Both the position numbers and the translations under genes were made by a program. 12,256 nucleotides of DNA from Mycobacteriaceae bacterium (GTDB lineage: Bacteria > Actinomycetota > Actinomycetes > Mycobacteriales > Mycobacteriaceae), in contig JABFVX010000155.1 in the NCBI GenBank assembly GCA_013362555.1, positions 1-12,256 of the forward strand. Direction: 5' to 3'. Each line of letters begins with the position of its first letter. The first letter of the stretch is position 1. Below, piece by piece: positions 1 to 5,948 of this stretch. Under the pieces are notes generated by a model. That model worked only from the letters and a program-made list of their open reading frames with translations, searched no databases and was not told where the DNA came from.

Positions 1-35
1 AGCTGCGGGTGTAGCCGCGCGATCCGGGTGTAGTG
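1..35. repeat. Right half of a long intergenic palindrome cut by the window edge
   Basis: The first 35 bases closely resemble the right half of the 70-bp palindrome at 1080-1149. Both share AGCTGCGGGTG at the centre, then GCGCGA, then CCGGGTGT, with changes between these blocks. The window begins at the palindrome centre (AG|CT), so the left half would lie just outside. The LacI-type gene would then be bracketed by two members of the same repeat family. The match was made by eye. Confidence 0.5.
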
Positions 36-47
36 CTCACCGCGTGG

Positions 48-61
48 TTACGGTCCCGTAA
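48..61. promoter_or_regulatory. 14-bp perfect palindrome, possible LacI-type operator
   Basis: TTACGGTCCCGTAA has two perfect 6-bp arms around a 2-bp centre. It lies about 20 bases upstream of the likely start of the LacI-type regulator. A TANNNT hexamer (TATCGT, 70-75) follows. LacI-family regulators often bind even-length palindromes of this kind in their own promoters, so autoregulation is a reasonable inference. Binding is not shown by the sequence. Confidence 0.4.
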
Positions 62-82
62 GGCGGGACTATCGTGGCAGGC

Positions 83-1078
83 ATGACAGTTTCGCGCCGC
101 CGCCCCGCGGGCGACGATGCGCGCAGGCGTCCGACCAGTGCCGATGTGGCGCGGGCCAGCGGAGTCTCGCGTGCGACGGTGAGTTACGTGCTCAACAACG
201 TGGCGGGCCAGACCATCCCCGAATCGACCCGGGAGCGGGTGCGGGAGGTGGCGCGGGAACTCGGTTACGTGCCCAATGCGATGGCGCAGGCGCTCAAGCG
301 CGGCACCAGCCGGGTGATCCTGCTCGACCTGTACGGCTGGCCGTGGGGCCCGGCCTCGGACCGGTTCATGGCGGCCTTCGATGCCGAACTCGCCTCGGCG
401 GGCTTCCTGCTGCTGGTGCGGCACGGGATCGGCGCGGCGGTGGACATCGAAGACGTCGCGGTGCAGGTCGCCGCGCACACCGTGGTGTCGCGGCGCGAGT
501 TCGACGCGGGCGCGGTGGAGGCGATGGGCAATGCGGGCGTGCGAGTGGCCGCAAGCCAGTTCTTCCAAGGCGCGCAACGGGACCTGCTGCTCGTGCAGCT
601 GGGGTACCTCCGCGAACGCGGCCACACGCAGCTGCTCTACGCGCTGCCGGACGAGCCGAGCCTCGCCGAGCTGGCCCGGATCCGGCTGGCGGCGGCCAAG
701 GAGGCCGCCCGCGCCCTCGGCGTCGACCTGCATGCCACGGTCACGCTCACCGCCGACCCGGTGCGCAACCGCGACGACCTCGCGGCCGCGCTGACCGCGT
801 CCCCCGGGGTGACGGCGATGGCGGCCTACAACGACGACGTCGCCCTGGCCGCACTGGCGGCCTGCGCCCGGCTCGGCATCGCGGTCCCGGACCGCCTCGC
901 CGTGATCGGCTTGGACAACACCCGTGCGGGCGCCCAGGCCATGCCCACCCTGACCACCGTCGACATGGACCTCGACACCATCGGCCGCTTCGCGGCCCGC
1001 CGCCTCATCGCCCCGCCGGACGCCCCGCCGGCCGAGTCGCTGCCCCGGGCGACCGTCGTCGCCCGCGAATCCGCCTGA
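83..1078 (+). CDS. LacI-family transcriptional regulator
   Basis: A 331-residue DNA-binding regulator, close to the usual LacI-family length of 330-340. Residues 18-39 form the LacI helix-turn-helix (TSADVARASGVSRATVSYVL), and residues about 62-72 form the hinge helix (YVPNAMAQALK). The rest is a periplasmic-binding-protein-like effector domain ending with the family pattern AVIGLDN...PTLTTVDMD. The effector is normally a sugar or other small molecule, but none can be named here. No transport or sugar gene is adjacent, so its targets may lie upstream of the window or elsewhere. Two starts are possible: GTG at 74 and ATG at 83. I prefer ATG because TATCGT at 70-75 ends 7 bases before it, which fits a leaderless transcript. 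The gene converges with the TetR-type gene on a long palindrome. Confidence 0.9.
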   Translation: MTVSRRRPAGDDARRRPTSADVARASGVSRATVSYVLNNVAGQTIPESTRERVREVARELGYVPNAMAQALKRGTSRVILLDLYGWPWGPASDRFMAAFDAELASAGFLLLVRHGIGAAVDIEDVAVQVAAHTVVSRREFDAGAVEAMGNAGVRVAASQFFQGAQRDLLLVQLGYLRERGHTQLLYALPDEPSLAELARIRLAAAKEAARALGVDLHATVTLTADPVRNRDDLAAALTASPGVTAMAAYNDDVALAALAACARLGIAVPDRLAVIGLDNTRAGAQAMPTLTTVDMDLDTIGRFAARRLIAPPDAPPAESLPRATVVARESA

Positions 1079-1079
1079 C

Positions 1080-1149
1080 GATTCCACACCCGTTTCGCGC
1101 ATCCACACCCGCAGCTGCGGGTGGGGATGCGCGAACCGGGTGTGGAATC
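1080..1149. repeat. 70-bp near-perfect palindrome between convergent genes, probable bidirectional terminator
   Basis: Two 35-base arms meet with no loop at AG|CT (between 1114 and 1115) and differ at only two positions. The element begins GATTCCACACCC and ends GGGTGTGGAATC. It fills almost the whole 72-bp gap between the LacI-type stop (1078) and the TetR-type stop (1151). It could fold into a very stable hairpin in RNA from either strand, and has no T tract, as is common in actinobacteria. The similar half copy at 1-35 shows it belongs to a repeat family and is not a one-off terminator. Confidence 0.75.
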
Positions 1150-1150
1150 G

Positions 1151-1759
1151 CTACTCCGGGACGGGGGCGGACAGCGCGGCGGTGAGCATGGCGACCAGGT
1201 TGGCGGTGAAGGCGGGTTGGTCCAGGAGGTGGTCGGTGCGCGCGGCGCGGTCGGCCAACGCCGTGGTGAGGAATGAGATGGTCGCGGCGATGCGTTCGCG
1301 GGCAAGGGGTTCCGGGAGGAAAGCGCGGCAGCGTTCGTTGAGGAGGTCCAGTTCGGCGGCGAGTGCGGTGTGGTGGATGAGCCGGGGCAGGCTGCCGGCG
1401 CGCACGCCCGCGTGTCCCGCCACCTGGACGACGATGCGCAGGAAGTCGCGGCCCTGCGTGGTGTGCAGTTCGGCTGCAATCGGCTCGACGACGGCGGCGA
1501 CCACGGCACGGAGGTCGGCGTCGGCCAGACCGGCGAGGTCGGCCGAGCGGGTGGCTTCCATACGGTCCACGCCCGCGCGCAGGATCGCTTCGAGCAGCCC
1601 TCGGCGCGAGCCGAAGTGGTAGGTCACGGCCGAATCGTTGGCCTGTCCGGCCAGGTGCACGATGTCGCGGGTGCGGGCGGCGTCCACGCCGTGCGCGGCG
1701 AACAGCGCGGCGCCGGCGCTGAGCAGCTTGTCTCGGGTTTCGGCGGCATTCCGTGGCAC
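1151..1759 (-). CDS. TetR-family transcriptional regulator
   Basis: A 202-residue one-component repressor of the usual TetR size. The N-terminal helix (residues 5-25, ETRDKLLSAGAALFAAHGVD) is followed by the helix-turn-helix at about 29-49, ending in YHFGSRRGLLEAIL, the family's typical YxHFxS(K/R)xxLL signature. The remaining 150 residues are an all-helical ligand-binding and dimer domain with no recognisable ligand signature. The GTG start at 1759 is the only in-frame option, because a TAA precedes it by four codons. A TAATAT hexamer ends 6 bases upstream, so the mRNA is probably leaderless. The gene is divergent from the P450 gene, and two tandem inverted repeats overlap its promoter. It therefore probably represses itself and possibly the P450. 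Confidence 0.92.
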   Translation of the reverse strand: MPRNAAETRDKLLSAGAALFAAHGVDAARTRDIVHLAGQANDSAVTYHFGSRRGLLEAILRAGVDRMEATRSADLAGLADADLRAVVAAVVEPIAAELHTTQGRDFLRIVVQVAGHAGVRAGSLPRLIHHTALAAELDLLNERCRAFLPEPLARERIAATISFLTTALADRAARTDHLLDQPAFTANLVAMLTAALSAPVPE

Positions 1760-1765
1760 TCGGCC

Positions 1766-1771
1766 ATATTA
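1766..1771 (-). promoter_or_regulatory. Probable -10 element of the TetR-type gene (leaderless)
   Basis: On the minus strand TAATAT matches the TANNNT -10 consensus. Exactly six bases separate it from the GTG start at 1759, so transcription would begin at or next to the start codon. There is no Shine-Dalgarno sequence. The element overlaps the first operator-like repeat. No good -35 hexamer is visible. Confidence 0.45.
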
Positions 1772-1800
1772 ACGGCTACCGTTATTAACGGCACCTGTTA
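1770..1800. promoter_or_regulatory. Two tandem TetR-type operators
   Basis: The first copy, TAACGGCTACCGTTA (1770-1784), is a perfect 6-bp inverted repeat with a 3-bp centre. The second, TAACGGCACCTGTTA (1786-1800), has the same layout with one arm mismatch. The copies are 16 bp apart and lie in the gap between the divergent TetR-type and P450 genes, over the TetR -10 element. This is the layout expected of an autoregulated TetR protein binding as two dimers. The sites are seen directly; the binding protein is inferred from position. Confidence 0.65.
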
Positions 1801-1838
1801 TTTCGTGCTCGAAAGCTCGGGTGGCGGGATTGCAAACC

Positions 1839-1889
1839 TCCAGAATGACCCGTGACGTGCATCCAACGCACGTCACGGGTCATTCTGGA
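1839..1889. repeat. 51-bp palindromic repeat, copy 1
   Basis: Two perfect 22-base arms (1839-1860 and 1868-1889) flank a 7-base loop, ATCCAAC. The left arm starts TCCAGAATGACCCGTGACGT. The same element recurs at 3244-3294 and 4960-5010. The right flank, CTTGTAACCCAGCCAC, is also shared with copy 2 (TTTGCAACCCAGCCAC), so the mobile or conserved unit is longer than the hairpin. This copy lies between divergent genes, so it cannot be only a terminator of convergent transcription. Confidence 0.85.
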
Positions 1890-1908
1890 AGCTTGTAACC
1901 CAGCCACG

Positions 1909-1947
1909 ACGACCCGTGCGTTGCGTCCACCGCGCTGCGTGGGTCGT
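1909..1947. repeat. Decayed relative of the 51-bp palindrome
   Basis: An imperfect hairpin with ACGACCC (1909-1915) paired to GGGTCGT (1941-1947). The centre keeps GCGTCCA, as in the loop region of copies 2 and 3, and the outer GACCCGTG/GGGTC pattern also matches. The CCAGAAT ends are missing. It follows copy 1 directly, upstream of the P450 gene. Its kinship with the repeat family is judged by eye and is not certain. Confidence 0.4.
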
Positions 1948-1954
1948 GCTGAGG

Positions 1955-1966
1955 GTGCTCGAGCAC
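1955..1966. promoter_or_regulatory. 12-bp perfect palindrome upstream of the P450
   Basis: GTGCTCGAGCAC is a perfect palindrome 26 bases upstream of the P450 GTG start. It may be an operator for the P450 promoter. In such GC-rich DNA a 12-bp palindrome can also arise by chance, and no copy was seen elsewhere in the window. Confidence 0.25.
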
Positions 1967-1983
1967 GCACTGAAACCTTGGCT

Positions 1984-1990
1984 GGAGGAA
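1984..1990 (+). promoter_or_regulatory. Ribosome binding site that fixes the P450 start
   Basis: GGAGGAA lies 2-8 bases ahead of GTG at 1993. It is the only strong Shine-Dalgarno match in the open frame. This decides against the earlier GTG at 1852, which lies inside the palindromic repeat. Confidence 0.75.
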
Positions 1991-1992
1991 CC

Positions 1993-3222
1993 GTGGCCAC
2001 CACCGTCTACGACCCGTTCGACGCCGACTTCCAAGTCGATCCGTACCCCGCGTATCAGGCGCTGCGCGACGCGGGCCCCGTGCACCTGCACATCGGCGAG
2101 CCCGAGTTCTACGCGCTGCCGAGGTTCGCCGACGTATGGCAGGCGGCGCGGGATCCGGCGACGTTCTCCTCCGCGCACGGCCTGACGTTCTATCCCGACG
2201 AGATCGCGACCCTCGGCCTCGCGCCGACGATCGTCATGCTCGACCCGCCGCGGCACACCGCGCTGCGCAGGCGCATCAGCCACGGCTTCACTCCCAAGCG
2301 CATCGTCGCGATGGAGCCGCTCATCCGCGAGTTCGTCCGCGGCCGCGTCGACGCGATCGAACGCCGGGTCGCCGATGGCGAACCCGTCGACCTGCACCGC
2401 GACTTCTCCTCGCCCATACCCACTTTCGTCCTCGCTCACCTGCTCGGCGTGCCCCCGGCGGACCGCGCCAAGTTCGATCCCTGGGTCACCGCGCTGACCC
2501 GGCTCCAGGACGGCGGGTTCAGCCTGGACGCGTTGCAGGCCGACGGCGCGGTGCAGGCGGTGGGCGAGATGTTCGCCTATTTCGGCGACCTGATCACGGT
2601 GCGGCGCGGCAGTCCGGGCGACGATCTGATCAGCGCCCTCACCGGCGCGGAGGTTGACGGTGAGCGCTTGACCGACTGGGACATCCTGGGGTTCTGCTTC
2701 GTGATGGTGGCGGGCGGCAACGACACCACCGGCAATCTGATTTCGCACGGCGTCGCGCTGCTCGACGAGTATCCGGACCAGCGCGCGCGGCTGCTGGCCG
2801 AGCCGGAGCTGCTGCCCGGCGCCATCCTCGAGTTCCTCCGGATGGAGGGCTCGGTGCAGGCGCTCGCGCGCACGACGACCCGCGCGGTGGCCATCGGCGA
2901 CACCGAGATCCCCGCGGGCCGAAAGGTAATGCTGATGTACGGCAGCGCCAACCGCGACGAGCGCGAGTTCGGCGACACCGCCGACCGGCTCGACATCGCC
3001 CGCGAGATCTCGCGGCACCTCGGCTTCGCGGGCGGGCCGCATCTGTGCATCGGCTCCCACCTGGCGCGCCTGCAGGCCCGAATCGCTTTCGAAGAGCTGC
3101 TGTGGCGCCAGCCCGCGATCGGCGTCGACACCGCGGCGGCCGCCCGCCTCCCCTCCGCCTTCACCCGTGGCTGGACCGCCCTGCCCGCCACCGGAATCCG
3201 CCCGACCCGCGTGAGTGTTTGA
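1993..3222 (+). CDS. Cytochrome P450 monooxygenase
   Basis: A 409-residue soluble class I bacterial P450 of typical length. It would insert oxygen into an organic substrate using electrons from a ferredoxin and reductase, neither of which is encoded here. Visible motifs are DPPRHTALRR after the B-C region, the I-helix AGGNDT (residues 240-245), the K-helix ExxR as EFLR (280-283), and the heme loop FAGGPHLCIG (345-354) with Cys352 as thiolate ligand. The acid-alcohol pair in the I helix is intact, so it should be active. The frame stays open upstream to 1852, but that part reads through the palindromic repeat, and a strong ribosome site supports GTG at 1993. Neighbours are the divergent TetR-type gene and a downstream dehydrogenase with its own promoter. 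The substrate is unknown; a sterol or other lipid is possible from the context. Confidence 0.95.
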   Translation: MATTVYDPFDADFQVDPYPAYQALRDAGPVHLHIGEPEFYALPRFADVWQAARDPATFSSAHGLTFYPDEIATLGLAPTIVMLDPPRHTALRRRISHGFTPKRIVAMEPLIREFVRGRVDAIERRVADGEPVDLHRDFSSPIPTFVLAHLLGVPPADRAKFDPWVTALTRLQDGGFSLDALQADGAVQAVGEMFAYFGDLITVRRGSPGDDLISALTGAEVDGERLTDWDILGFCFVMVAGGNDTTGNLISHGVALLDEYPDQRARLLAEPELLPGAILEFLRMEGSVQALARTTTRAVAIGDTEIPAGRKVMLMYGSANRDEREFGDTADRLDIAREISRHLGFAGGPHLCIGSHLARLQARIAFEELLWRQPAIGVDTAAAARLPSAFTRGWTALPATGIRPTRVSV

Positions 3223-3243
3223 GAACCCTCCAGCGTGAGGATT

Positions 3244-3294
3244 TCCAGAATGACCCCTGGCGTGCGTCCAATGCACTTCGCGGGTCATTCTGGA
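3244..3294. repeat. 51-bp palindromic repeat, copy 2 (imperfect)
   Basis: This copy has the same outer arms as copies 1 and 3 (TCCAGAATGACCC and GGGTCATTCTGGA) and the loop GTCCAAT. Four of the 22 stem pairs are broken near the inner part of the stem. It lies between the P450 stop and the dehydrogenase promoter, so it may also end P450 transcription. The shared right flank TTTGCAACCCAGCCAC extends the similarity to copy 1. Confidence 0.8.
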
Positions 3295-3372
3295 GGGGGT
3301 TTGCAACCCAGCCACCCGAGTTCTCGACCATGCTCTGGGCAAGACGGGGGTCCAGTCCGATTTCGACCGCGC

Positions 3373-3386
3373 TAGAACGTGTTCTG
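3373..3386. promoter_or_regulatory. KstR-type operator
   Basis: TAGAACGTGTTCTG fits the KstR consensus TNNAACNNGTTNNA at every defined position but the last, which is G instead of A. The core AGAACGTGTTCT is a palindrome. KstR is the TetR-family repressor of cholesterol-catabolism genes in mycobacteria, rhodococci and relatives. The site is 44 bases upstream of the dehydrogenase ATG, where a repressor could block the promoter. The motif is seen; regulation by KstR is inferred. Confidence 0.65.
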
Positions 3387-3430
3387 GTACCGTGCGTCGC
3401 ACGCTACGGCGGCGAGATTTTGGAGACCTC

Positions 3431-4933
3431 ATGGCACAGCGCACGAACAAGAAGACGGTCTTCGTCACCGGCACGACAGGGTCGATGGGCGGCGCGGCAC
3501 TGCGCGAGCTCATGTCGCGGCGCGACCGGTTCGACATCGTCACGTTGGCTCGGCCGTCGGCGAAGAACCGGATGCTGCTCGAGCCGTATCTGGGGCAGCC
3601 GGGCGTGCGTGTCGACTGGGGCGACCTGACGAACTACGACGACGTCGAACGCTGTGTGCGGGGCGCCGACTACGTGCTGCACGCCGCGGCCCTGATCTCG
3701 CCCGAGGCCGACCGCAAACCTGCGCAGGCCTGGAAGGTCAACGTGGGCTCGGCGGAGAACATCGTCCGCGCTGTCAAAGCCCAGCCCGAGCCCGACGCGG
3801 TCAAGCTCGTGACCGTCGGCACCGTGGCCGCGACCGGGGACCGCCTGGCGCCGATCCACTGGGGCCGGTGCGGCGACCCGCTCAAGCCATCGGTGTACGA
3901 CATGTACGCCTGCTCGAAGATCGCGGCCGAGCGCATCGTCGCCGAGAGCGGGCTGCGGCACTGGGCGATCGTTCGGCAGACCTTCATCGCGATCCCCGAC
4001 ATGACCACGCTCATCGACCCGATCATGTTCCACCAGCCGATCGACACGTGCATCGAGTTCTGCACGGTCGCGGACTCGGGCAGGCTGCTGGCGAACGCGT
4101 GCGAGGACTTCGTGTCCGACGAGTTCTGGCGCGGCTTCTACAACATCGGCGGCGGGCAGACGTGTCGAGTCACGTACCACGAGTTCATGCAGCGTGCGTT
4201 CGACACACTCGGGTTCGGCGAGGTCGCCAAGGTCACCGAGCGCAACTGGTTCGCCACCCGAAACTTCCACTGCCAGTGGTACGAAGACTCCGACGACTTG
4301 GAATCGCACTTGCGGTTCCGCTCGGAGGGGCTCGACGACCTGCTCGAGCAGGTCGCCCGGACGATGCCCCGGTGGCAGCGCCTTGGCGCGCGCGTGGCCC
4401 CGCAGCGCCTCATGAAGAAGGTGTTGTTCGAGCGGCTCGCGAGCGCGACCCCGGACGCCCCGATGCACTGGATCAAACACCGCAACGACATGCGAGTGTC
4501 GGCCTTCTTCGCGAGTTATGAAGACTGGGCAAGCATCCCGGCGTGGGACTCCGCGCGCCCGCGGGACCTGCGCGGGCTGCCGCGCGTGCGCCTGGACCAC
4601 GGCTACGACGAAACCAAGGCGGTCCTCGGGCTCGACGACATGCGCGCCGCCGCCGCGTTCCGCGGGGGCGAGTGCACTTCCGGGGCGATGGACGCCGGGG
4701 ACGCGTTCGCTCCGCTCGGGTGGCGGTGCGCATTCGGCCACGCGTTCTCCGCGAGCCCGAATCTGGTGCTCAAGGGCGGACACTGGTGTCCGGAATGCGC
4801 GCCGCCCGGCTGGAATTTCGACCAGGAAGCGAAGAAGAACCCTTTCCTCGCCCAGGTCTGGTACCCGAACCACGACCAGGACGAGTCCAACGTCTATCCC
4901 GAGGACTGTCACCGCGACGTCGCCGTCGGTTGA
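3431..4933 (+). CDS. Extended SDR dehydrogenase (NAD-dependent epimerase/dehydratase family) with C-terminal zinc-ribbon-like module
   Basis: A 500-residue protein that begins with a Rossmann fold for NAD(P): VTGTTGSMG with Gly14, Gly17 and Gly20, then the acidic/AAxI region and the catalytic YxxxK at Tyr159-Lys163 (YACSK). This is an extended short-chain dehydrogenase, the family that includes sugar epimerases and 3beta-hydroxysteroid dehydrogenases. It is about 150 residues longer than usual. Near its end are Cys433, His437, Cys453 and Cys456 (WRCAFGH ... WCPEC), which look like a single zinc-binding site. The start is ATG 3431 with GGAGA 4 bases upstream. A KstR-like operator precedes the gene, which points to a sterol or steroid-like substrate. 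The next gene, convergent, is KSI-like. The family is sure; the substrate is not. Confidence 0.88.
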   Translation: MAQRTNKKTVFVTGTTGSMGGAALRELMSRRDRFDIVTLARPSAKNRMLLEPYLGQPGVRVDWGDLTNYDDVERCVRGADYVLHAAALISPEADRKPAQAWKVNVGSAENIVRAVKAQPEPDAVKLVTVGTVAATGDRLAPIHWGRCGDPLKPSVYDMYACSKIAAERIVAESGLRHWAIVRQTFIAIPDMTTLIDPIMFHQPIDTCIEFCTVADSGRLLANACEDFVSDEFWRGFYNIGGGQTCRVTYHEFMQRAFDTLGFGEVAKVTERNWFATRNFHCQWYEDSDDLESHLRFRSEGLDDLLEQVARTMPRWQRLGARVAPQRLMKKVLFERLASATPDAPMHWIKHRNDMRVSAFFASYEDWASIPAWDSARPRDLRGLPRVRLDHGYDETKAVLGLDDMRAAAAFRGGECTSGAMDAGDAFAPLGWRCAFGHAFSASPNLVLKGGHWCPECAPPGWNFDQEAKKNPFLAQVWYPNHDQDESNVYPEDCHRDVAVG

Positions 4934-4959
4934 CCGCCGGAGCGAGTGGTCGCAACCCT

Positions 4960-5010
4960 TCCAGAATGACCCGTGACGTGCGTCCGACGCACGTCACGGG
5001 TCATTCTGGA
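4960..5010. repeat. 51-bp palindromic repeat, copy 3
   Basis: Two perfect 22-base arms (4960-4981 and 4989-5010) flank the loop GTCCGAC. The arms are identical to those of copy 1. It lies 26 bases after the dehydrogenase stop and 24 bases before the stop of the convergent NTF2-like gene, so here it could act as a terminator on both strands. Confidence 0.85.
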
Positions 5011-5034
5011 CGTTTGCTGCTCTTTCCGGGGGAG

Positions 5035-5814
5035 TCAGGCGGTGTGGCGCAGCAGACGCGCTTCGGTGACGGCCAGGGTGCGGCGGTTGAGGGTGACGAG
5101 CAGCAGTGCCTGCGCGTCGTCGACGGTGCAGCGGGCTGTGACGGTATCGCCGCCCGCGATGACCTTGTGCAGGTCGCGGGGCACGAACCCGTCGAGGCGG
5201 TCGAGAGCCGCATTGTCGCCCGCGGCGGCGCGCGCGGCCAGGTCGCGGACCACCGCCTTGCCATGTCTGCCGACGCCGGCGACCGCGCCGGTGAAGCGGG
5301 CCGTCCCCGCGGGGCCGAGATTGCGCAGCATCGCCGCGCCCATTCCCGCGATCGCCGCCACATGGGCGGGCGTCGGGCGCAGCAGCCGAGCGAACACCGG
5401 CAGCGGCTCCCAGTGCGCCGCCATCCGGCGGATCTTCAGCTCACCGTGCTCGTGCGCCAGCTGGTACAGCAGATGCGCGGGCGTGCTGACCGTGACGCCG
5501 GTGCGCAGAGTCGTGTGAATGGTGACGTCCCGGACCACGTCCAGGCCGTCGACGAAGTCGCTGAACACTTCGAAAGTGATGTCGTTGGGGCCGATGAAGG
5601 CATCCCAGAACCGCGCCAGCGGTCCCCCCGTCCGGTCGCCGCTGCGCCGGTCGTAGACCCCGCCGAGCACCGGCCGGGAGCCGACCGGGTCCTCGATGAC
5701 GTGGTTGCTCGTCCAGAGCCGGAGCCAGCCTGCCTTGTCGTGCGCGGCCACCGCCGCGGGCGACGCGGCGACCAGCGCCGTGATGGCGTCGATATCGGTG
5801 AGTGCCGAGGTCAC
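5035..5814 (-). CDS. NTF2/SnoaL-like protein with ketosteroid-isomerase-type motif
   Basis: A 259-residue cytoplasmic protein. The first ~145 residues look like an NTF2 fold (cone-shaped alpha+beta barrel). The segment VIEDPVGSRP at residues 39-48 closely matches the segment around the catalytic base Asp38 of Comamonas testosteroni ketosteroid isomerase (TVEDPVGSEP, from memory), placing Asp42 as base. By the same alignment, the oxyanion-hole Tyr14 and Asp99 become Ser18 and a His, so a classical isomerase mechanism is doubtful. The C-terminal ~110 residues are an Ala/Arg-rich, probably helical extension that I do not recognise. The start is GTG at 5814, with the -10-like TAACAT ending 6 bases upstream and no Shine-Dalgarno site. 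The downstream convergent dehydrogenase has a KstR-type box, which supports a steroid link. A binding or polyketide-cyclase-like role is the alternative. Confidence 0.8.
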   Translation of the reverse strand: MTSALTDIDAITALVAASPAAVAAHDKAGWLRLWTSNHVIEDPVGSRPVLGGVYDRRSGDRTGGPLARFWDAFIGPNDITFEVFSDFVDGLDVVRDVTIHTTLRTGVTVSTPAHLLYQLAHEHGELKIRRMAAHWEPLPVFARLLRPTPAHVAAIAGMGAAMLRNLGPAGTARFTGAVAGVGRHGKAVVRDLAARAAAGDNAALDRLDGFVPRDLHKVIAGGDTVTARCTVDDAQALLLVTLNRRTLAVTEARLLRHTA

Positions 5815-5820
5815 CCCATG

Positions 5821-5837
5821 ATGTTAACAGTGATAAC
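5821..5837 (-). promoter_or_regulatory. -10-like element and imperfect palindrome upstream of the NTF2-like gene
   Basis: On the minus strand TAACAT (5821-5826) fits TANNNT and is separated from the GTG start by 6 bases, the same geometry as the TetR-type gene. It overlaps GTTAACAGTGATAAC (5823-5837), a palindrome matching in 12 of 15 positions, which could be an operator. Both assignments are inferred from pattern only. Confidence 0.35.
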
Positions 5838-5948
5838 TGAGCCGCGGCCGGGCGGTGTCCCGAATCGATACCTGACGGAATGCCTTGACGGTGACCGGAT
5901 TAAGCCTTCCCATTCTTGGGAGTATCTGTTGTCGGGCACAATGGCCCG

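Noticed and set aside
1873..3543. Long minus-strand frame across the P450 gene and two palindromic repeats
   Set aside because: It runs through intergenic repeats and has no domain; it is antisense to a complete P450.
3404..4912. Open frame of about 500 codons antisense to the dehydrogenase gene
   Set aside because: Its product is low-complexity and rich in Arg, Val and Glu, with no family motif. The sense frame has clear SDR motifs, and long antisense frames are common in GC-rich DNA.
1839..5010. CRISPR array made of the similar repeats
   Set aside because: The copies are about 1.4-1.7 kb apart with genes between them, are perfect palindromes, and there is no regular spacer pattern or cas gene.
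4960..5010. Classical Rho-independent terminator
   Set aside because: The stem is strong but no T tract follows on either strand, and identical arms occur between divergent genes, so I list it as a repeat with possible terminator action.
5885..5913. Sigma-70 promoter with TTGACG at 5885-5890 for the first NRPS gene
   Set aside because: The -35 match is good, but no acceptable -10 hexamer lies 16-18 bases downstream.
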